Source of the DNA: Artocarpus heterophyllus
Taxonomy: Eukaryota > Streptophyta > Magnoliopsida > Rosales > Moraceae
Assembly (NCBI GenBank): GCA_025403435.1
Contig: CM046350.1
Coordinates: forward strand, 24,367,661-24,431,660
Direction: 5' to 3'
DNA length: 64,000 bases
A program made the translations under genes and the position numbers. Shown in pieces: positions 47,224 to 59,897 of this stretch (its first letter is position 1; each line of letters starts with the position of its first letter). Under the pieces are notes generated by a model. The model was not told the DNA's origin and ran no database searches. It worked only from the letters and a program-made list of their open reading frames with translations.

Positions 47224-50200
47224 TGTGTGTGAGACCGGAGAATTTCTAACTACATTATGTATGTAGTAATAAGGGATATGTTAAATAATTTAACTACAAT
47301 TTTGTGAGCTAAATTTTATGCTAAAAAATTTGTTAAGAGCTTAAGAGGTAATTTTAGTGTCATAAAGATTATTGTTTAAATCCAATTTTGATGACAAATT
47401 TAATAATAATAAATATGGGATTTTTAAGAATCAATATCATGTCATGTCCTAAGTAAAGTAAAGCAAGAGGAAATAAGTTAGAAAGTTTAATTGTTGCAGA
47501 ATATGTTGCAACAAATTTTCAAACAGAAATGTGATATAAGAAAAAAACTTTATAAAAATTTGAAAATTATATATAAATATTAAGCAGTGCAAAATTATGT
47601 AGGAAAAGAAATTATACTGCATAAAGTTAAGTAGAATAAAAATTAGACTATATAAGACTAAGCAATATAAGAGTTATATTTTGTGGAGGGTATGGATAAG
47701 TATAGAACAATATAGAACCATATAAATAGTGTAAGAAAGACCAGTAACATGTAGGAAGTATACAGATAGTATAGAAAAAATACTGTCAATGTAAATTTGG
47801 ACTGCGTAACAATAAAGTGGGGCTATTTGGTGACAGCCTAAAAGATGAAAATTTTTTCCATGTCTTCCCTAATAGAACTGGTGGAGCTAAGTGGATGAGG
47901 GGCAACATTTATTTGCAAAAAGGCTGCTAGAATGAATCTTTATATAGTAAGGGGCATAAATCAAATAATTTTGGCTCCATAAAAATTAGGAAAAAGGCAT
48001 CCAAAGGGTGGAAAAAATTCCATAACACTCCCCTATGTGAACCAGTTTTAACGAGTGGTGGGAGCAACTTTTTGAAATTTTAATTTGGTACTTAGGCTAA
48101 TTATTTTTGCAATTAAAGTCTTAAGTAGATAAAACCTACCAAAATGCCACTCAAAAGGTGGAGAGTTAGCTTTGTCTTCCCCCCATGTGGCTCAAGTTTT
48201 AGCCTTGAATTAAGCAAATTTTTATTCCATTTTAGTCCCATGATGAGTAAAAAGTGGAAAAAACACTTAGTTGTAGAAAATATCTCTTTTCTTCATCAAA
48301 ATGGCTTCATGAAAAGCCATGCGAACCCATATTCCCACAATGAAAACCAGCCATGATCTCCTCCCTCCCTCTCAAATATTTTTTTTCAAAAGAACAACCA
48401 CAAATCCATTCAAGAAGAAAGAGCAAATGTTCTTAAGGAGGTTTAAGAGTTTTCAAAGTAAAACTCTAACTTTGGCTAGTGTGTTCTAGGGGGTTTTTTC
48501 TCAAGTTTTGTAAGAGATTTTTATGTTATATTATAGATTTGTGTTCAAGGTTTTTAGAAGCCTTCAAGAGCCAAAAGGAGGGAACAAATACCTTGGATGC
48601 TCTTGGTAAAACCCTTGTCTCACAAGCTATGTTAAGGTTTGTATATTCTAATACATACCAAGCATTTGATGCAAGTTAAGGGTTATGGCATGTTAGGAGA
48701 ACTTTATGGCATGATTCTATTATGGTTATATGGATGATGATGATAGATAGTTGAAAACTAGGGTTTAATATTAAAAAGACAAAGTATGACAAACTTTGTC
48801 ATAAACACAAAGTTTTAGCACTTATAGTGTTTAGTAACATGATTTTTGATCATGGCGTGAAAAAGAAATGTTATGGCATAATTATTTTGAGTTTTAAGTA
48901 CTTCATGATAAGCTTAGAAGGGTTCAAATGAAATTAAACTCAAGCTAAGAATTGTTTTGGTGCAAAATGTGTTTAAAATATATTTTTGAAAGATTTAAGT
49001 GTTTGAGGCCTTTAGAGGCCAAATTATTTTCTAAGTTTAATATGAGATCTATGGAAAACATTGAACGGGACAACTTTTAAGAAGAAATCCTGCTTGAATT
49101 CTAATCGAAACAAGCTGAAAATATGGTTTTATGTTTTGTCTGTACAAAAACTAATGAAGATAATGATTTTTAGAAACATAAAATATAAAAGTTATAGATC
49201 TCATCAAAATTGTTAAAATTGTGGACGGTTTGTGAAAATTCTATACCGATTTTAAGTTATGGTCTTACGAGATTTAAATCACGAAATGTTGAAACAAGGA
49301 AAACATTTTGAAATAAAAGGATCTTTATCAAGGAGCTTTTGCAAGTTTTAATCCTTGTGAAAAACTAGACGTTTTGGTATAAGATAGTTATTTTTGGTCT
49401 TGTGGGCAAAAATGTTAGATTCTGCTTTAGGTTAAAACCATAGAACCGTGTGGAACGGGAATTTTCACTATGTAAATATGGCTTTCTATATAGTTATGGG
49501 CAGCAATCAATTTACTATTTGAAAGCCCAAAAAAATTTGACAATTTTTTGAGAAAACCAGGCCAAGGATGAAATTGTTAAGATTTTTGCCTTACAGTTCA
49601 AAATTGCAAAGTTTTGATAAAAGAGACCTTCGCGAAAGGAAAAATAATGTTTCTTCCACAATGTTATGAGTATAAGTAGCAAGGAAATATAAGTTTTGTT
49701 TAAAATGAGTTCAGAAAGTTTATAAGACCTATCAAGGGCAAAATAATAATTTTTGGTAAAAACAACCAAAACGAAGCCTAAAAGTCTGATTTAGGAAAAC
49801 ACCCTTCTACGGGAATTTTTTTGTAACACATAATTAATGGGATTGCAAAGCAAAACGAGAAGTTTAGTAAAGTTATGTGACTTATAAAAAACCCGTTAAG
49901 GGTAAAATCGTTATTTTTTATAAAACTTTTAAAATGGAGCTCGAGCCCTCCGAATTAGTGAAATTCCCATAGATGAAAAAATTTCGCATTACGTTAAGTA
50001 ATGAAACTGTCTAAAAAGACAAGAAATTTGGCCAAGGAATGTTCAAATTAAGTAATAAAGAGGTAAACCGATAAGAAATGAGGTTAAGAAAATGGAATAA
50101 AAATTTAACGTGTAAGTTGTGTTATTGATCAAGTGTATCAGTGAAAAGAAAAGTTAGCTAATAGTTGTGTATCATTTGAAACAAGACACAGAGCCGACTA

Positions 50201-51323
50201 ATAGAAGGAAAAGAAGAAAGTGGAAACGTTAGAACGCTACTTAAGTAAGTCTCAAACCTCACCCATGGCATGAAGAAAATGATTTTTAAATATGTTTGCA
50301 CGTGTGATGCATAATGTTTTAAAGATTAAGTCATGATTTGTAAAATGTTTGTATTTATTATGTTTAATGTTTAAGTATTAAGTTATCGCATATGGTATCT
50401 TAGCATTTGATATGCTCTAAGTTCAAAAGAAGGTAAATCACAGAAGTTAATTAAGTGTCGTACCAGCCTCCTTAATGTGAGATATACAAGTTATGTTAAA
50501 GTTGTGACCTTGTTGTTCGATGGTCCTAAGTCTTCCACAAGGGAAGCACTATGTTAGTTGAAACTTATGATCTTATAATTGATGATGTTGGTACTAACAC
50601 TAAAGCTTGTAGTTTAAGTATGAAAAGAATGTTGATAGGGAGTTAATAAATGAAGTTCATAATTAAGTATAAATAGAATCATGTATTATGATATTGCTTG
50701 CATCCCTTTTAAGAAATGATTTTATGAAAAACATTTTATGAAAGACGTTTTATGTGAAATGTTTTATGAAAAATATTTATGAATGATGTTTATGAAAAAA
50801 GTTTCACAGAAAAAGGTTCTTAAGAGAAAAAATTTATAACGAATGTTTTGATGTTTTGTGAGATTATGTTTGAACTTACTGAGCGAAAGCTTATTTCAAG
50901 TTCCTTCATGCTGTAAGTAGTCCTACGGGGGACCAGTTTGACTAGTTAAAGAGCTAGGTTTCGTGGTGAGATGGATGCAAAAGTTGGATATGGATACTAC
51001 TACAGTAAGTTTCTATTATTTAAAGAAAAATTTTTCCGCTATTTCAAATAGCATTTAAAAGTTTTAAGAAAGTAAATGTTTAAGGAAATGTTTTATAAGA
51101 AATGTTTCATAAAAACATTTAAAAAATATGTTTAACGAAATGTTTTGGACAATTATAAAGTTAAGTTTTGAGCAATGTTTTAGTTTATATAGCTACAAAA
51201 ATCGCAACAATTTCAAGAATATTTTTTAAGTATGTTTTAAAAAAGAAATTTTCTTACTAGTTAGTAAGAATAAATTTAAGAAATCAAGTTTAAGAAAGCT
51301 AAGTAATGGCTTGAAAAGTTATA
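47224..51323 (+). mobile_element. Chromovirus-like gypsy LTR (copy 2), probable solo LTR
   Basis: Starts TGTGTGTGAGACCGGAG and matches 6009-3481 (reversed) up to about 50070, then continues 1.25 kb. It ends ..AAAAGTTATA at 51323, where family ends in TTACA would be expected. GAGAG flanks it on both sides (47219-47223, 51324-51328), but the left one is in a GA microsatellite, so the duplication is not certain. It holds related units near 47845, 47993 and 48136 (AAAATGCCAC.CAAAAGGTGG type) and phrase CTTACTGAGCGAAAGC at 50875, common near the end of Tekay/Del LTRs. No internal region follows. Confidence 0.6.
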
Positions 51324-52524
51324 GAGAGATCGTAGGGGAGGGGGGTGCCGAATTTATTGAACCATTGGCGTGGTTTTGTAGATTGCTAGCATTTAACCAC
51401 GATGGTGTGAGTGGTGTCAGAAGACGCGTGGCTGCAATGGGCGACGAATGGCGGCAGTGGTCGCAGTGTGGCGGAAGAGATATTACTTTTCCTTTTTCGC
51501 AAGAATTTTTTTATGGCATCAGTGTCGGAGCTGGTAAATATGTGTATTAACTAGTAAATATGGTATTAATTAAAAAATGCAGTATTTTTCGATCATCGAT
51601 GATGTTACCCTTACTGACGATGTCCGGCGCCACTGCTAATAAATTTTTGTGTTTACATGGAGATATGGTATTTGTCGACTACCGACGACATCACCGGTAA
51701 ATTTTTGTAGTTACATTGAAATACATTATTTTCATATAAATATGGTATCTTCTCACGATATGTTGGAAAAATTTTTGTGCTTACAAAGAAATAATGTATT
51801 TCTATAAAAAAATAGTATTTCTTGGCCATAGGCAACAACGCCAAGTACGGTGTTGTCCAGTGACTTCGCTAGTAAATTTTTGTATTTATTGGGAAATACA
51901 TCCATTTGTTGGCCGATACTGGTGCCAGTGAGGGAAGAGATAAAGAGGTGTGTAGGAGAAAAATATGAGAGTATTTTATGATTTTTATTCTTAGTTTCTC
52001 ATGATATAAATCCTAATTTTTTATTGTATGTTATTTTCTACACATTTTGAAAACATGTGTCATAATTTAGCAATCTAAACATTAATTATGCTATTTAGCT
52101 CCTTTTGATATATAAGCTTGAGTTTGCGAAAAGGAAATATAAAAGAAATGAAAAGAACAAGTGAAAGATTGCACAAAACTTAAAAGGCATTAGCTAAGCA
52201 TTTAAAAACAAACAAAAAAAAAAAAAGAATACTATTTCATGCATGTGGTGTGAGGGAATAAAAAAGTCGTACAACATCTGAGTCATTAGATTAAAGTTAA
52301 GTAAAAAGATAGGAAGCTTAAATCATTAGATTGATTCAAAAGAAGGTTAAAGTAAACAAGTTATTCCCACCTCTTATGTATAGATAGAAATGCATGTCAA
52401 GAAAGGAAAAATGTGTGTGCGGGAGAGAGAAGCAAGAAGCATAGGGGCAAAGCTCTATATCTACATCTATAAGTAATAAATATATAAAAAAAAGGCGGAT
52501 AAACATGCATAAAATGCGAGTACT
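51324..52524. other. GC-richer patch, then AT-rich non-coding DNA
   Basis: 51340-51480 is GC-rich (GGCGACGAATGGCGGCAG) and resembles in composition the patch at 46920-47200, on the other side of the LTR. At 51550-51960 related phrases repeat (AAATTTTTGTRTTTAC, ACCGACGA..ATC) about three to four times at 80-130 bp spacing. An open frame at 51311-51550 has no known motif. Confidence 0.35.
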
Positions 52525-52758
52525 TCAATATGCTTTGCTGTTTGCTTCCACCTTTTCTTTTTCTGCCACATCTAGTTCTTTTTCTTCAACGGGCATGTCA
52601 CTTTTTTTTTTTTTTTCTGTGATACTTTCTTTTTTTTTTTTTTTTACTCCCAACAATTGATTTGTGCTTTTGCTTTTCAATATACCTAGATTACGCCATG
52701 TGTAACTATAATTCTTTTCCGCTTTACCAAGGCCTGCAGATTGTCCCAAGTGTGCCAT
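52525..52758 (-). CDS. Unidentified 77-residue lysine-rich ORF
   Basis: Starts ATG at 52758; begins MAHLGQSAGLGKAEKNYSY and ends in a KEKE-like tail (KKKKKESITEKKKK..EEKELDVAEKEKVE). The first part reads like real protein, and CTGCAG followed by GCC could be a splice acceptor, so this may be an exon or processed fragment. The tail lies over long T runs (52600-52646), which makes part of it low complexity. No family recognised. Confidence 0.25.
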   Translation of the reverse strand: MAHLGQSAGLGKAEKNYSYTWRNLGILKSKSTNQLLGVKKKKKESITEKKKKSDMPVEEKELDVAEKEKVEANSKAY

Positions 52759-52848
52759 GTTACGTTTTATATTATTTTTTTACAAAAGATCCCATGATAT
52801 TTAACATAAATTACGAAATTGTCATTTGGGACAGTCAACACCACCCAA

Positions 52849-53541
52849 TAGGGGTGAACAAAAACCGCCCCGCAACCGTCGCCCGTCCGCCCAAAAAAAA
52901 GGCTATGCGGGTTCAACCCGCCCATTGACGGGTTCAACCCGCCCGCCTACATATGTTGGCGGGCGGGTACGGTTTTAAATTTTAGGGGGCGGGTTCAACC
53001 CGAACCCGCCCGCCTAATTCTTAAAAAAAAAAAAAAAAAAAAAATCTTAATCTAAACCTCTCCCACTCCTCATTCTTTAAAAAGAAAAAGAACATTTGAC
53101 TTTGTTCATCATTTCATCTGTAGTATCCTATTATTTTCGAACCCAATGAACAGGTTTTATGGAAGAACAAGAATTCTTGACTTTGTTCATCACTTCATAT
53201 ATAGTTGATGTTTCTGTTGCAATGAATGATTATGTTTCTTAATTTGTTGTGAATATGGTTATTGTCTTTAGGCGTCAAACTTGGTTGTTGTTGAGAATGC
53301 TTCATACATTATCGTCTTATATTTTCTACAAATTTTCTTCACTTTTTTTTAATAAAAAAGAGCTCAAAAAATTATATTGTACATTAGTGTAGACCCAACC
53401 CGCCCAACCCGCCCGCCTCCAAACCGAAACCGCCCGCCACTCCATGGGCGGTTTGTGGGTTGGTTAATCGTCAACCCGCCACTTAAAAAAACCGCCCCGC
53501 ACCCGCCCAAAAACCGCCTACCCACCCGTTGTTCACCCCTA
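52849..53541. mobile_element. hAT-like MITE, 693 bp, 8-bp TSD
   Basis: Flanked by perfect direct CCACCCAA (52841-52848 and 53542-53549). Ends are inverted: left TAGGGGTGAACAAAAACCG, right reversed TAGGGGTGAACAACGGGTG. YAGGGGTG ends with 8-bp duplications mark the hAT superfamily. Both subterminal parts are GC-rich with many GGGCGGGTT/AACCCGCCC repeats, while the centre is AT-rich and has no transposase. Confidence 0.9.
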
Positions 53542-53549
53542 CCACCCAA

Positions 53550-54489
53550 CAAAAAAAAGTGTCTATATAATATATTTTGAAGTTTTTATACTTCAGTATC
53601 TATTAACCGTCCATATTGATCTCTATAGTTTAAATTGGTGAAAGGGCATTGATGTGATATGTTACCTGTGTTACGGATAAACAGGTTACATCCGGGTAGT
53701 AACACCTAGTTGAAGGGCGGTAACGCGAACTTTTTAACGTTGTAGCATGAAAATCATTTTTTTTTTCTCTTCCACCTCTATAAAAACTAAAAATTTAAAA
53801 TATCATAACTTTAACGCTTCAATTCCGTTTGGATTTTTCTTATGCGTTCAGAGCAAAGAGAGGAACAAATCCCCCTTCACATAGCCCATAAAAATCTATC
53901 ACAAATAGTACTATTTTGTTATATCCTAAAAATATGTATTCGGTTGCTTTATGCTTTTTGTATCTTCTACCACTGTAAAAACTTAAACTTTAAAATGTCG
54001 TAACTTTTTTGTTTCAATTCTAATTGAAATGATTCTTTTTCCTATATACTAGGAGTGAATAGTTAAACAAATTCCACGTACCATGTTTGTGAAAATCTTT
54101 CATAGATGTTGATGTTTTGCAACGTTTGCTAAAAAATACTAACATTTTTCAAATGACTATTTTCAACACTGTCTATTTCATGAAGAGATTAGTCTTGGAT
54201 TTATCTATATTTGCTTAAATTTTTTATTATAGGGCTTGGTTTAGTTGGATTTAGATTATGTTTGGATTATTTTGTTGATTGTTGATATACTTACCATTTC
54301 AATTTTAGTTATGTTTTGTTGATATAATTACCATTTCAATTTCATTTATGTTTCTCTATCTTAATGCTTCTAGTTTATTTAGCCAATGAATTAATTTAGG
54401 CAATTTGTGAATTTTAATACTTGGAAGAGATTGACTCATTTATTGTTACTTGTAAAACATAACCTATGTTATTGTTGAGACCCATGACG
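53550..54489. other. No recognisable gene
   Basis: AT-rich non-coding sequence. A repeated phrase, ACTTACCATTTCAATTT / ATTACCATTTCAATTT, occurs near 54290 and 54330. No coding region seen. Confidence 0.45.
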
Positions 54490-54728
54490 GCCGAAAACAC
54501 ATGGTTAATCGACTTGAGAGTCTTGGTTTTTTTTGAGGCCAGGAGGCAATCAATGCCTTGATAATCAAATTAAAGGTTCGGCTTAATGAATGTGTAATTA
54601 ACCAAGTTAGATAGGGATATCAATTTGGGTATTTGTGCATAAAACCAAATGTAACACTTGGGAAAGGTAATGACGTGAACTTATGGCCCTGGATTAATGA
54701 ACTAGATAGAATGAAGCCAATAATCCCA
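54490..54728 (+). mobile_element. Gypsy LTR/leader fragment
   Basis: 54616-54725 matches 38985-39100. The fragment ends sharply where copia LTR sequence starts at about 54729, so one of the two was inserted or deleted at this point. Confidence 0.45.
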
Positions 54729-55944
54729 TATCAAATAAATTATTATCTAAATAATTCAACATATTTATTTTGAATTAATTCAACCAATAAACCAATATGA
54801 ATTATTAAATCCAATCTATCGAATTTCAGCCAATCTAATAATTAACATAAGTTATCGATATGTAAAAAAACATGTTGTATCATTACATGAATTATTATGA
54901 GTTAACAAAGGGGACCTAATGGACATATATAGATTAAGCTCCTATAATTATAAAATAACATATCCTAGATGCATATATGTTATAATTATCAATTTTAACG
55001 CTATTCTACTAAAAGCTTAGAGTTGCACTGTCAAGCTATATAAAATTACGAAGCTCTAATACGTTAATCGTCCATGGCATATCATAAAATGTAACATCCC
55101 CATAGGATATTCATACTTGGTATAAGGATAAATTTCGTTTTACCTTCCTGATTATTTTTATTTTATGTTCCATTATCTCACCATTGGAATACTTACTACC
55201 CATAAATAGTATACCATTTGGTTATACCTCTATATCCAAATGGTTGAGCACTCTAGTTTTTCAAATACAGGATAATGCCTATAAGAGAATATCATTAACT
55301 CTACAAAAGAGCTATAGATTCTATATCTATGAATAATGTCTACGTCAATCAAGAGTTATGTCTTCAACATACCAGTATGTGTACCTTCATCTAATTTAGG
55401 ATGTCATCCTTTGATATATCAAAAGACACATGTCAAGAGTACAAGCCCATTAATTCATTTTAGATTAAGATGCAACACCTATGATTGTCTAAAGAGAATT
55501 GATTTGAATAAACAAAATTATTAATCAAATTAATTTAACCATTTGTCCTAATCCAATATATCATTACCTATGACAATATAATAATGTTTATACTCGCGGA
55601 GTACCACTCTGATGACCAAGATAAGTCATCTCTCGTTAGGGATGTAGACAAGATAACAATCTTAGCATGAATTAAGCGCCCAACTTTGTTCTCTCAATTG
55701 CAAACCTTATCTTTTATACTATCAGCTTTAAAATTTATGTCTTTTGCATAGTCTATCTATCATATGCACGATCTTAAAGGTTTATACCAAAAGTCTCAGA
55801 CTTTTGTTTGCTTATCATATATTCAATAGAAATGAACATAAAGAGGACAACATTTGATATATGAAAATAAAATAAACTCTTTATTGATTAAATGTCTCCA
55901 AAAACTTATAACATCATTTAATCCTTAAGGAACCTAGTCCAACA
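54729..55944 (-). mobile_element. Copia 3' LTR, truncated
   Basis: On minus starts TGTTGGACTAGGTTCC at 55944 directly after a polypurine tract. It matches the inner part of the solo LTR 12481-14513 (shared, plus sense: AACAAAGGGGACC.AATGGAC, ACTAAAAGCTT, ATACCATT.GGTTA, TTTTGTTTGCTTATCATA). The last 700 bp or so, including the TATA region, are missing at 54729. Confidence 0.75.
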
Positions 55945-55959
55945 ATCTCCCACTTGCCC
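55945..55959 (-). other. Copia polypurine tract
   Basis: GGGCAAGTGGGAGAT on minus, immediately before the TGTTGG of the 3' LTR. It is the standard second-strand primer site of plant copia elements. Confidence 0.8.
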
Positions 55960-58640
55960 TAAGTAAGTAAATATAACATGTTTTGCATCCAAATATGACA
56001 TGTTTCACATCCCCATAGCCTCTATGTACTTCTCAAAAACCATCGTTGGAATTGTCTTCATGAACGGATAAACTATATTATCATGAGACCCGATCTTGCA
56101 TGCTGCTACATTTCCACCCGTAACAAAGTCCTTTGTCACATGATACTTTTGATGTATATACTTACTTTTCTTGTGAAATCTTGGTTCTTTAGTATTAGCT
56201 ATCGCTGCATGTTACACAATACAGCAACATTGGCATATTCATACTAGGAACTACCTTAAGATCCCCAAGGAACTTGCGAGCTATATAGCTTCTTTTGAAG
56301 CTTCACTAGCTGCCACATACTCAGCCTTCATCATTGAATCCGAAGTGTAGTCTTGCTTGATACTTCTCCAAACAATGGCGCCTCCTCCCAAAGTAAACAT
56401 AGAACCTAAAGTCGATCTTTTTTGAATCTAAATAGGATTGGAAATCCAAGTCAGTGTATCCAAGGGTTGTTAAATCCTCACCACAATATAGTAGTATATA
56501 ACCTCTAGTCCTTCTCAAGTACTTGAAAATATGCTTGACTACAACCCAATGGTTTAGTCCTAGATTTGACTGAATCGACTCACTATCCTGACTGCATATG
56601 TCTTGTCGTGTACAAAGCATAGCATAGATGAGACTACCTACTGTCAAAGCATAAGGCATCTTCTTCATGTATTTTTTTTCTTCATCAAACTTTGGAGAGT
56701 CTTTCTTAAAAAGAGTAATTCCAAACTTAGACAGTTCTTTACTTGTCTTAGAATTCTACATTGCATACTTCTCGAGAATTTTATCTATGTAGGTAGCTTG
56801 GGAAAAAGCTGTCATTTTGATCTTCCTATCTCGAAAGATTTGGATATCCAGGACATAATTAGCTTCACCCAAGTCTTTCATGCCAAATTGCTTAGTCAAC
56901 CATAATTTGACCGATGACAATGCCCAACGTCATTGCCAATAGGCAGAATGTCATTTACATAGAGCAGTAGAATAACCGCCTTCCCATCTTTAATGTGTTT
57001 ATAAACACATGGTTCGTCCATGTTTTGTTCAACCATAAGTCTTGATCACTTGATCAAATCTTTTGTTTCAAGAATAGGAAGCTTGCTTAAATCCATAAAT
57101 AGACTTTAGCAGCTTACAGACCTTATTCTCTTAAACCTTAGCTTTGAACCCGTCTAGCTGTATCATATATATGGTCTTATCAAGATAGTCATTCAAAAAG
57201 GCTGTCTTGACATCTATTTGTCAAATCTTGTAATTGAGAGCAACAACAACGGACAAAAGAATGCGGATGGACTTAAGCATAGCTACAGGCGAAAAGGTTT
57301 TCTCGTAATCGATTCTTTCCTTTAGCGTGTATCCATTTGCTACTAGTCTAGCCTTTTAGGTTTAGACCTTCCCGTCTGCTCCTCTCTTTCGATTGTAGAC
57401 CAACTTACACCCTTTGGGTTTTACCACTTCAAGAAGGTCCACAAGCTTCCAGACTTGATTAGTCTTCATAGACTTCATCTCAATGTTCATAGCTTCTGTC
57501 TAGAGCTTTGAATCAACAACCTCCATAGCCTCTTTGTAAGTGTAAGAATCCCTGTTATGTTCAACCAGTTCAGCCAAGTAAGCTTCACCATTGAACATAT
57601 ACCTCTCAGGTTGACGTCCCATCCTCCCACTACACCAAAGCTCCCTAGGTTGTCGTTCAATCGATTTTTCTACAATGATTGGATTGGTTTTAATCGGAAT
57701 CCCCAGAGTGATCAAATTACTCGCTAACTCCTCGAGTACAACTTTACTATGAGTCTTAAAGTTGTTCATGTAACTTTCCTTAACGAAAGTCGCATTCATT
57801 GAAACCATGACTTTGTTTTCTTTTGGGTTATAAAAATAACCCCTTTAGGCCCTTTTGGATATCCTACAAACACACACACTTCCGAATGTGTTTCCAACTT
57901 ATTTGCTTCCTTAAGCAGGACATCAGCAGAACATCCTTATGTAAGAATATGGTTTAAGGATGTCTTCTTACCCATTTACAACTCATAAGGAGTTTTAGGA
58001 ACCGATTTTCAAGGTACATTGTTCAAAATATAACATGTGGTTCATAGAGCATATCCCAAAAAGATAAACATAGACCTAACCATATCCAAAAAATTCTTAT
58101 TTCTTCTCTTAGCCATGCCATTCTGCTACGGAGTGCCTGACACAGTCAAATAGGATAAAATCCTATTCTCTAATAATTGTCCTAAGAACTTATCGGAGAG
58201 GCATTCTCCACCTCAAGTAGATCAAAGTGCCTTTATGGGTTCCTAATAACTTCTCTGCTTCAGCTTGAAACTTCCTGAACTTATCAAAAGTTTTGCTCTT
58301 ATGATGCATTAGGTAGACAAACCCATATCTCGAGTAATCATCAATAAAAGTGACAAAATACTTGTACCCTCCTCATGTCTTGATATTCATGGGCTACAAA
58401 CATCACTATGCACAAGTTATAAAACCCTTTCAGCTCGATTGCCTTTAGACCCGAATGGTCTTTTGGTTATTTTTTTCTCCAAACAAAATTCACATTGTGG
58501 TATAAATTTCACTTCTAAATGACTTAAAGGTCTATCCCTTACCTACCTTTGAATCCTATTTAGGTTAATATGACCTAATCGTAAGTGCCAAAGATAAGTC
58601 TTATTAGTGTGAGAAGTTTTAAGTCTTTTAGAGTTATTGT
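55960..58640 (-). pseudogene. Copia integrase-RT-RNase H, decayed
   Basis: Read on minus from high to low coordinates: integrase region about 58600-57840, linker frame 57808-57500, RT about 57500-56690 and RNase H 56668-56060. Clear pieces are KKMPYALTVGSLIYAMLCTR and HWVVVKHIFKYLRRTRGY (56668-56490), and near 56960 LLLYVNDILPIG. The last one carries Asn in place of the second Asp... of the YVDD catalytic motif (first Asp of the pair changed), so RT is inactive even apart from stops. Toward 56000, HVTKDFV..GNVAACKIGSHDN is the usual copia C-terminus. Many stops and frameshifts. Confidence 0.8.
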
Positions 58641-58922
58641 TTATCTTAGTGTTAAGCGATGAGTCCATCTTAGATTTGATAAAATATAAGTTGTTTTGCA
58701 CCATCCACTATAGATAAAAGATTTGTTTTTATGAATCACAACTTTATTATTAAAAGAAATTGGACAAGAGTCTTTAAATAAACAAGCTACAGAAATTAAA
58801 TTCCTTTTAAGTTTAGGAACATAAAAACAATCCTTCAAAACTAAAGTCCTATAACTATCAAAGTAAAGATAGACATCTCCCACTGCCTTAGCCAACACTA
58901 AGGATCCATCAGCCATTTGCAA
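58641..58922 (-). pseudogene. Copia protease/pre-integrase fragment
   Basis: Frame with MQMADGSLVLAKAVGDVYL, LVLKDCFYVPKLKRNLISV and NNKVVIHKN, the region after the protease in copia polyproteins (family ..VLKDVLYVPDLRRNLISV..). It is in line with gag at higher and integrase at lower coordinates. Confidence 0.75.
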
Positions 58923-59009
58923 CGTAAAGTGCTCATGTAGCAGACTTTTTGTTTCCTTGAACCCCTGTAGAGAAACATAAATATGATTATTCGCCCCAGA
59001 ATCTATTAC

Positions 59010-59297
59010 CTAAGTGTCATTTGATTCCTCAACTAAACAGGTTTTAATGAGTAGAAGTGCGCACTTACCTTCTCGAGATAGGAAATCCTTGCAATTCTTC
59101 TTGATATCGCCAACCTTCCCATAGAAAAAGCACTTTATCTTCTTTAGATTCCTCTTTTTCTTCTTCTTGTCCTTGCCTTTTTCTGGGATAGAAGATTTTC
59201 CGTTCTTAGCCCTCTGCTTCTTTCCGTTCCTAGAGTTAGGATTGGAACTAGTCAATGTATTTTTATCAAGTATCGAAGATAAAGAGTTTTCAGACAT
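59010..59297 (-). pseudogene. Copia gag with internal deletion, zinc knuckle damaged
   Basis: Starts MSENSLSSILDKNTLT, the usual N-terminus of a copia gag, but passes at once into the basic linker before the zinc knuckle (NGKKQRAKNGKSS..GKDKKKKKRN). So about 200 residues of gag are missing with the frame kept. The knuckle CFFYGKVGDIKKNC has lost its second Cys (Tyr) and its His (Asp). Confidence 0.75.
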
Positions 59298-59897
59298 TTT
59301 AATCTATAATAAAGAATCATATACCAAATATAAGCAAACACTCCACAACAATTTAGTAAGATGACATAAACCGGTAAGCATACAAGGTGTTTATATGTCA
59401 AAATTTTGAAAATATCACAACCTTACAATGATAATTTTCAACTTAGAACTCAACAAGCTGCATAGTAGAGACTTGTCAAATTCAATTGGGAACACAGATC
59501 CCCTTCGATTAATATATGCCATCTAAGACCTGTTTGATCTAGTATATACTAATGATTGTTTTCTTTGGCCATTAATTTTGTTAACAGAGCTCCTAGGGGA
59601 GGTTAGTAATCAAATTAATCTTGAGTATATAACCATCATTTCAACTATTTTATGCATGATTTAAAATCGCCATCTAAGGGTGTACAATGATAAATCTTGC
59701 TAAAATAAATTATCCTTTTCGGAGATCTAACTCGGTACATAATGAAATCCTTTCCTAGGGGTTGGAACCACCATATGTTATCTACGGACCAACAATGGAG
59801 GCCTTAGGTCCTCTCTTCGAAAACCTTCTCCAATACAATATTTTTTAAAAAGTCAAGGTTTTATGTTAATCATGCATTAACAATTTTTAATGAGCGA
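59298..59897 (-). other. Upstream leader of the copia element, truncated
   Basis: Non-coding sequence before the gag start. No initiator-tRNA primer binding site or 5' LTR end is visible, so the 5' part of the element is missing beyond about 59897. Confidence 0.4.

Noticed and set aside
53364..53580. Overlapping Pro/Arg and Gly-rich ORFs on both strands
   Set aside because: They translate the GC-rich subterminal repeats of the hAT-like MITE.
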